NCBI RefSeq assembly: GCF_001625305.1
Contig: NW_017802379.1
Coordinates: forward strand, 2,527,373-2,591,372
Direction of reading: 5' to 3'
Length of the DNA stretch: 64,000 bases
Source of the DNA: Branchiostoma belcheri
Lineage: Eukaryota > Chordata > Leptocardii > Amphioxiformes > Branchiostomatidae
The position numbers were made by a program, and so were the translations under genes. Under the pieces are notes generated by a model that was not told the DNA's origin, did not search any database, and was given only the letters and a program-made list of their open reading frames with translations. Below are positions 57,701-64,000 of the stretch, one piece after another. Position 1 is the stretch's first letter. The number at the start of each line of letters is the position of its first letter.

Positions 57701-59736
57701 TCTCCAGGATGGGGGAGATGATCACCATGTTGTATTTCTTAGCAAGCTGTATGGAGGGGGCATGTGAAAAGCCCTTTATTACTACATACATGTACATTTG
57801 TACCTTCTTTTATAATCTTAAGGGATATATCAACTTTTGGGACTGTTGTACAGTATGTCCTTTCATACCCTAGTAGGTGATCACGAAAAATGAAATAGGA
57901 AGTCATCCATTGAGATGCAGACAGAACAACCAACTGAACAACACAACAACCTGTCTCTTCAAGCATAAAGATCTGATGTCTTCAGACCTGCACATGTATT
58001 TCACCCTCACCTCCTGACAGAACGTGATGGTTGGTCCGTCCTCCGCAGACTCGGAAAACTCGCACCAGGGTTGCTTCTCACGTGTACAGAACGCAAACGG
58101 CATTGCTGAGAAAAGAACAAACGGCATTGCTGATAAATAAACAGAAACAAGACACATGTAACAAACATTGTTTTCTCTTCAGGAAAGTCAATTTAGTGGA
58201 AATCAAGAAATTGTGTTGTTATAATAGCACTCTGTATAGTTTTTATTCATTTATCAAAGTACATTTATACAGAATGTATACCAGAAGCAGTCAGAAAATT
58301 TGTTTGAAGGAAAACAATTCAGTGGTTGCTCTTAGTATTGTAATAGTGTACATTGTTGGTCTTTCAAAAATACAGTGTAGCCTTACTCCAGGTCTCTTGG
58401 AAGCAGATGATGTTGACTCCACACATGGCTGCCACCTCCACTATCTCTGCAATGCGACCATGCAGTGCTGCCATCTAGCAGATGGGACATGAACAACAGG
58501 ATCAAGTTTGTGAAAATCAAAAACCAACATTTATTCCCTGGTAAATTATAATGTTAGGCAACAGACATCTTGACCTTCCAGCTGCAGCAAAAATCCTTGA
58601 CAATCACTTATAATCAATTAGATCACTCCACATGCAATACTACCAGGATTACACTTCTAGTATTAGTATGCTGTCACTCAGAGTATATACAGGTGGTTTT
58701 CAGATGCCCATTCTTTGTATCATTAGGGTTCCCTAATAATAAATAAAAATATGGTTCCCTAATCCCTCAACCAGCATTTTTGTGCATCCCTTAAGATTGC
58801 AATTGCATACCAAGTGCAAACTATGCCTACATAACCAGTTTTACATTCTACAGAAAATACAAGTTACAACACCTATTTAAAAAAAATAGTATGCAATGCT
58901 ATCTGCATGATAGTCCTAATGCTTAATGGTAAAGTTAAAGAGGCTTTTGAACCTGTTCAGCGACGGGTGCACTTGTGGGTAGAATGATCTTGTTCTGCAC
59001 GGCTCCGACGCGGACCACGCGGGCTGGCCTCAGCTGTTCCCGTCCGGCCTGCGTGCCGTAACCTGCCAGCTCAAACTTACGCTCCTCAGCCAGCTTCACT
59101 GCCTCCGCAGGCAGGCTCAACTTACTGCACATAGGGGTAGTAAGAATTTGCAAATGAAACTAATATCTTACACAGTTTGGTAGCCTAAGCGTCAGCCTTT
59201 TTAGCTGTCAGACGTAAGTCAAAAAGGCTGACACTCGGGCTATCAGTTCAGATCATATCTTGCTGAAATGTTGTATGATGACTAGTGTCATCTCTACAAA
59301 GACATTGATCTCCAGATAACAACTTATAGCCTTGGATAATTTATAAAGAAAATCCAGCTTCAGGCCACCTGTTAGAAATGATTCATTGTTGCATACGCTG
59401 ACACTGGATTTAAGAGTCACTACCTCCGAGGCGTTGCCAAAAAAAACGTACTAGCACATTTGTTTGTGATTGTGTACAGATTTTTCGAATTCTTCAGTTT
59501 ATAACACATTGCTATTCAAACGACATTAAGTACTGACTATCGTCACGACCTGACCAAACACGTATCTATATGCAGTAACGTTAACGTTAACGTTATATGA
59601 CCGAAGATCTACTCTACTCTACTCTCTATAGCCACCTGAAACTTGAGCCGTACAAAACTCTCTGAACTTCTCGGAGTTTTTCCGGCGGGATATGCTCCCG
59701 TAACACGTCGTCCACGCTCTTTAACTCGTCACCCAT
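54706..59736 (-). CDS. UPB1: Beta-ureidopropionase
   Basis: Last enzyme of reductive pyrimidine catabolism: hydrolyses N-carbamoyl-beta-alanine or N-carbamoyl-beta-aminoisobutyrate to the beta-amino acid, CO2 and ammonia, in the cytosol. Fourteen exons: 59736-59636, 59124-58953, 58474-58387, 58105-58011, 57746-57662, 57337-57261, 57012-56958, 56775-56661, 56055-55974, 55836-55794, 55618-55592 (27-nt microexon), 55469-55429, 55076-54990 and 54792-54706. Splice phases all agree and give 384 residues, the same as the human enzyme. Nitrilase-type catalytic triad: Glu118 (IICFQETW), Lys195 ([10 protein letters not shown]) and Cys232 (NICYGRHHP). Other hallmarks: [64 protein letters not shown]. Exon 4 has a second in-frame acceptor 24 nt upstream (start at 58129). 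The gene is head to head with UBE2J1, about 750 bp between start codons. Confidence 0.97.
55391..55413. repeat. TA dinucleotide repeat
   Basis: About 11 TA units in a UPB1 intron, 16 bases downstream (minus strand) of the donor of exon 55469-55429. Confidence 0.9.
58105..58138 (-). promoter_or_regulatory. UPB1: Tandem splice acceptors of UPB1 exon 4
   Basis: On the minus strand the sequence ATCAG/CAATGCCGTTTG is followed 24 nt later by CTCAG/CAATGCCGTTTGCG. Both AGs have pyrimidine-rich stretches before them. Use of the upstream site adds eight residues in frame (a second MPF-type motif); use of the downstream one gives the family-standard protein. Confidence 0.8.
59181..59242. repeat. Small foldback, TAGCCT ends
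   Basis: TAGCCTAAGCGTCAGCCTTT on the left and AAAGGCTGACACTCGGGCTA on the right, imperfect inverted repeats with a 18-20 base loop, in UPB1 intron 1. Confidence 0.7.
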
Positions 59737-60483
59737 CGTGTAGGCGTGCAGGGGACTTCTACTAGGCTTCCAAGTGAGCAGAAGGGCGCTGAAACTGGGC
59801 TGCACAAGGAGTTGTCAGAAGTGCAAACGCAGCAACTTTTGAAGAAAATGCGAAGACTTAGGATAACCTATGACCCTTGGTGGGCGGGTCCGGTCAGAGG
59901 TCAAAGTAGACACCTGATACCACAGTACCACGCACAGTTGTTGAATGTTCTCATGATAATTATAAGAAACAGTTTTTTAAAACGTTAACGTAAGGTTATA
60001 TTGAGGACGACATAATTTGTGAAGGACATTTCTAAACTTTTCTTTTGGCCAGGATGAGGTGGTTTATTGAACTTTGCAATCTTATAAAAGTTATGAAGGC
60101 ACGAAAACTCAGTGAAAGTGAAGGGTCAACGTCTTTTATAAAATGACCCGTGAATAAAGTGTTGTGTTACTTTCCATTTTCTGTAACTTTATAATAGCGC
60201 GAAACATAGACTACAAATCGTGAGCTATGTTTTTCTGAAGACGAATCTTTAAGAGTACGAGTATCTGATTGGTCAAAATGTTTACCATTTCTCCTACGGA
60301 GCCAATGAACCGTCGTGTTACATCTGTTATCGAATACGTGTCCAAAATAGATCAACTTCCGGGTTTTTTATGTACGTGTACACTTCAGATCAATCAAATC
60401 TGAGTTTTTAGGCGCTACAGCCATAAAACCGACAGGATTCTGCATAAATACAGGGCGAGGGGACAGATCTAGCAGTCACGAAG
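59737..60483. promoter_or_regulatory. Shared UPB1/UBE2J1 divergent promoter region
   Basis: About 750 bp between two divergent start codons. Contains CCAAT boxes in both orientations (GATTGG near 60268, CCAATGAACC near 60302), an ETS-like ACTTCCGG near 60355, and a TATA-like CATAAATA at 60443-60450 placed for UBE2J1. Bidirectionality is inferred from spacing. Confidence 0.5.
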
Positions 60484-61030
60484 ATGGAGGGACGATACAA
60501 CATGAAAAGTCCAGGTGAATTGATGAATTATATGATGGGGAGGGGGGCGGTTGTCATAATAATAAATGATATCAACGTGTGTCAGCTATAAACTTTCAAA
60601 CAAACTTTTAGGAAATTGTGAATGCTGAGATCACTTAAGTCATTGCTAGGAAAAGTTTCCTCAAACAGTATTTCTGCAACGTCTTTCTGCAATATCTCTA
60701 TTTCTAGAAAATTGAGTTTGATGATCCTTTAGTTTTAAAATATTTTCACTGATTATAGCACAGTATTAACTAATATAATGCCTAATGTTACAATACATGT
60801 ATGTCCATATGTCAGCATTAGAACGAAAGAAAAGAATGTCCAGATCCAGACACTTCAAACAATATCACAGCATAGATATACACTTCTAATTGTGTATAAT
60901 TCAACATCATTCACAAATACAGCTATACATATCTTTAAAAATGATTTTTGCCACAGCTGTGAAGCGGCTGATGAGGGAGGCTAAAGAAATGCATGAGCCG
61001 ACAGAACAGTATTACGCCCAGCCACTGGAG
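60484..61030 (+). CDS. UBE2J1: Ubiquitin-conjugating enzyme E2 J1, first two exons (3' partial)
   Basis: ER-membrane E2 of the Ubc6 type, acting in ER-associated degradation. Exon 1 (60484-60514) encodes MEGRYNMKSP and exon 2 (60957-61030) encodes AVKRLMREAKEMHEPTEQYY then AQPLE, a clear match to the N-terminus of UBE2J1 (RYNLKSP-AVKRLMKEA type). Donors are CCAG/GTGAAT and GGAG/GTAAGT. The catalytic UBC core and the C-terminal membrane anchor must lie beyond the window; I found no third exon in the remaining 3 kb. The end given is the last visible coding base, not a stop. Confidence 0.92.
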
Positions 61031-61059
61031 GTAAGTTTTAGAACTAGTACAAAACAAGT

Positions 61060-61230
61060 TTCCATATGAACTCACTCCACCTGCAGAACTTTCATGCATA
61101 CTGTAGTACACGTCTGGAACAGACTCCCAGACAACGTGGTCAGCCTGATCACTGACAACAACCTCCAGCAATTCAAAACAAGAGTACACCGGCATCTTCT
61201 TTCCACCATCAGGACTCGCATGTAGCTAGA
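61060..61230 (+). mobile_element. 3' end of a non-LTR retrotransposon ORF2
   Basis: The plus-strand frame 61085-61225 reads VVHVWNRLPDNVVSLITDNN then LQQFKTRVHRHLL and a stop. WNRLP..VV followed by a short basic end is the classic C-terminus of CR1/L2-like reverse transcriptase ORFs. It is 5' truncated, in a UBE2J1 intron directly after exon 2. Confidence 0.8.
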
Positions 61231-61285
61231 ACCTTGCTGTAAACCAAAGGTTAGCCAGGAGTGTTATTGTGGGAACGGGTTTTCT

Positions 61286-61345
61286 GCGCGTGAAAAATTT
61301 GCGCGTGAAAAATTTGCGCGTGAAAAATTTGCGCGTGAAAAATTA
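61286..61345. repeat. 15-bp tandem repeat GCGCGTGAAAAATTT
   Basis: Four units, three exact and the last ending AATTAA. A related GCGCGTGAAAATT piece recurs at about 61645 and CACGCGCATATTT just before it, as if the region were a larger decayed repeat. Confidence 0.9.
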
Positions 61346-62856
61346 ATTTCCTGAAATATGTCAGAAAATGTATAGTACAAAATTTAACGACAGGAAAAAG
61401 TGATCCCATGATATAATTTTCCATCTATTAGCTGTGGTCTTTGCTTTAAAAACTACTGATTCTGTAGGTCCCCTGGGAATAGGTTACCTTGCAAATCATT
61501 TGAAATCTACTCAAAGTTGTCACAAGACATTTTTCCCAGTATAAGGTTTTGTATTGTAAGATGAGACAATAGATATTAGATATAATTCTTACATTTCAGA
61601 TATTTTCAAGCAGATTCTTTCACGCGCATATTTCAACCTTTTTTGCGCGTGAAAATTGAACATTTGAAAATCACTCAAAGCTGGCCGAAAAAAGGTTCTG
61701 TACTCTAGGATAGATAACTATGATGCTTCATTCAATTTCATATCATCTGTTTTAACCTCTAAAGTTTTGAACTGCAAAAATTTTTTAAATCCCTTGGGAG
61801 TTATGATTTGCATATGTTCACAGGCAGAATGTGGTAGCTGTATGTGTCAAATTGGCTGCAAATTCAGCCTCTCTTATGATGGTGAAGAGAAGCCAAGAAA
61901 CTCTTTATAATCATATACCCATCCTTCAGAATAAATGAATACTGAAGTTAGTTACATTAATACTGAACCAGTTACATTTTCTTTCAGTCACAGGTCACAC
62001 TCACTGTGCCACAGGACACTTATTCTCATCTCAGTTACAAACATTGTACTTCAGTTGTACATTTGACAACTCTATGGTCAAGAAATGCTGGAGATTTTTT
62101 TTATAGATTACTGTACTATGATGATCCAGAAACTGGCAGATGGTTGATACTGCTTGACCTAATTTCGAAGTAAATATTTTGAGATACCTTTGGTTATCTT
62201 CGTCTACAGTTTATAGATCTGTTACATGTAGTCTTGTCTTTGTGTCAGTCAAATTCAGCATGATCTCAGATCCCCAAATATATAGCTTCAATTTACTCTA
62301 TGTAGCAAGTACCAGGCTAAAGAAATCTTACAAGACTTTACAAAACAGTCTCCATTGCTCTGTGTGTTGTTTCAGCAAATTGAGATTTCATGGAAGATGT
62401 ATCAGTTTACTCCAGTGACCTGAAACTCTCAGGGCAAGTCAGGGCAGGCATCTGTACTAGTACTAGTACCTGCCATAACTATAGAACCACTACTAAAATG
62501 TGGGTACAAATAAAGAAAATTATCTTAATGACTGCAATTTGATTTTGTGGGAAGACAAGTCTAGGGACAGCCTGATTGTGTATGTTTATTAATGTATACC
62601 GGGTATTATATGAACAGTATCAGCAGATTTAGATTTCACGCTGTATCACTTACATGTTACAAAAGTGCCCTGTAGATGACCCTTCATACTCCTGGTTCAC
62701 AGGATTTGTCAGAAGTGACTGTGTGAGGGAAAGTTGTTTGAAACCTGGTCAGGTGACCACCTCATCCTGATGTGACTGACTTTTCTTAGGGTCATTAACT
62801 CATTTGAAATTTCACCAAAAAGGCAAAAGAGACCCGACAACCTATCTAGTAAACTA

Positions 62857-62907
62857 TAGCCTGGGTAGTACCGTACCAAACCTTTGGTTGGCTTGGTGGT
62901 AATTTTT
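62857..62907. repeat. Orphan TAGCCTGG end next to the 62908 element
   Basis: TAGCCTGGGTAGTACCGTAC looks like a second left end of the same family, without its own right end, just outside the intact element. Confidence 0.4.
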
Positions 62908-63012
62908 TAGCCTAGGTGCCAAACCCATAGCACACTGAACACAACGTATCTCAGTGAGGCTCACTGTGAGATACTTTGTGTTCAGTGTGCTATGGGCTTG
63001 GCACCCAGGCTA
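62908..63012. mobile_element. hAT-like foldback MITE with perfect 8-bp target duplication
   Basis: Starts TAGCCTAGGTGCCAAACCCA and ends with the near-exact reverse complement (CTTGGCACCCAGGCTA). Arms are about 50 bp with very few mismatches. TAATTTTT flanks both sides exactly (62900-62907 and 63013-63020). The 8-bp duplication and short ends indicate a hAT-type insertion. Confidence 0.88.
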
Positions 63013-63020
63013 TAATTTTT

Positions 63021-64000
63021 AAGCACAGGCAAGTTATACCACAGACCATATACTGTATGATCTCTAGCTGGTTTCCCTGTATCTACTGACTTCCTGTAAT
63101 GCTTAGTCTTCAACATTGTGAGCAAAGAAACTTAAAACCTACCACCATCTCTGTAAAGGATTATTAGAAGGGGGCACCCTTTCGAAATTTCGAGGGGGAG
63201 GGGAAAAGAATCCATTGAAATTTGCTGCCTTGTAAGTTCGACTACATGGATGGGTTTACACATTCCTTTACTAATACCAGGAAGTCTTGTTGGTATGTTT
63301 CAAGGTTTTAACATTCAAATCAAAAAAGGAGGGAGGGGGGGGGTATGGCTTTCACAAAATTTGTTTCCCTCTTATGGAACTTGACATGGACAGTTTTTGA
63401 GGTGAAAGCCGAATCGGCGATGATGCTGAACAAAGAGTACAGTCATGTTTTAGATTACAAAAAAAATTATTAGCATTTGTGAGTGAGTGAGTGTCTGAGC
63501 TAAACACTGATGCATCTAAATATTGACTGTTCTGGTATTTCAACAAAGACAGGGATGAACAAGATCTTTTGATGGATTTGATTTCTTACACATAACTGTT
63601 ACACATCATGATCAGAGCTCAAAAATGTTAGGGTGCATTATGCACCATAGAGCATTAAAAATGAGGCTGTACAAGTATTTCTGATATAGGCTACCCAACC
63701 TGCACTTGTCCATGCATTGTACTGTTAATATAGATACAATGTGGATTTTTATTTGCTGCATTGACTGTTTTAACATATGGACCCAGGAGTATAAAAGAAA
63801 AAATAGCAATGGTTTTTGAACAGTTTTAGTGTGATTCATATATACTTCTCAAAAATTTGAGTAGTGTAGCTAACTTGTCTGCTGTATGTAATTTTCAATA
63901 TACTTGCACCAGTGCAGGTAACATATGCAGAAAAAAGTATTTTGAGCCCTGTATTGGAGCCGATGGACAACCCGAGAGATGATCCACACAGTGTTATATT
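63021..64000 (+). other. UBE2J1 intron, nothing further recognised
   Basis: AT-rich intron sequence with a short poly-G tract near 63330; no exon of the E2 core is visible. Confidence 0.4.

Overview
The window looks like nuclear DNA of a cephalochordate (lancelet, Branchiostoma-like). The genes have many short GT-AG exons in a compact, AT-leaning genome. The proteins are chordate-type orthologues: TMEM132, MRPS25, RMND1, Deltex, UPB1 and UBE2J1. The introns are packed with foldback MITEs, tRNA-derived SINEs and other repeats. The species assignment is inference. One run of Ns (4073-4214) marks an assembly gap.

Layout. 1-5.1 kb: the intron or upstream flank of the first gene, with a decayed Tigger/pogo-like DNA transposon (1358-3149). 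5.1-9.5 kb (+): the last five coding exons of a TMEM132 family gene, followed by a long 3' flank. 14.8-15.7 kb (-): MRPS25, two coding exons. 17.2-22.9 kb (+): RMND1, with two tRNA-SINEs in its last intron. 23.7-26.2 kb (-): a five-exon gene for a secreted protein with 12 mature cysteines that I do not recognise; its promoter and 5' untranslated exon may lie near 29.7 kb. 33.3-34.3 kb (+): an intronless LRR transmembrane protein. 37.0-44.0 kb (+): Deltex (WWE-WWE-RING-DTC), with one visibly damaged exon. 49.2-53.1 kb (-): an eight-exon secreted or GPI-type CUB / Ser-Thr linker / Ly6-uPAR protein. 54.7-59.7 kb (-): beta-ureidopropionase UPB1, 14 exons, 384 aa. 60.5 kb to beyond the end (+): first two exons of UBE2J1, head to head with UPB1.

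The genes are not an operon or a pathway. They mix mitochondrial translation (MRPS25, RMND1), pyrimidine catabolism (UPB1), ubiquitin ligation (DTX, UBE2J1) and surface or secreted proteins. Exon boundaries were derived by hand from splice sites, reading-frame continuity and family similarity.

Most worth checking: a 24-nt in-frame duplication of a UPB1 splice acceptor; a Deltex RING exon with three +1 shifts and a lost zinc ligand; the CUB-mucin-LU architecture; the unknown 12-cysteine protein; and a family of hAT-like foldback elements with TAGCCT/AGGCTA ends, two of them with perfect 8-bp target duplications. I saw no clear evidence of a wholly new multi-gene system.
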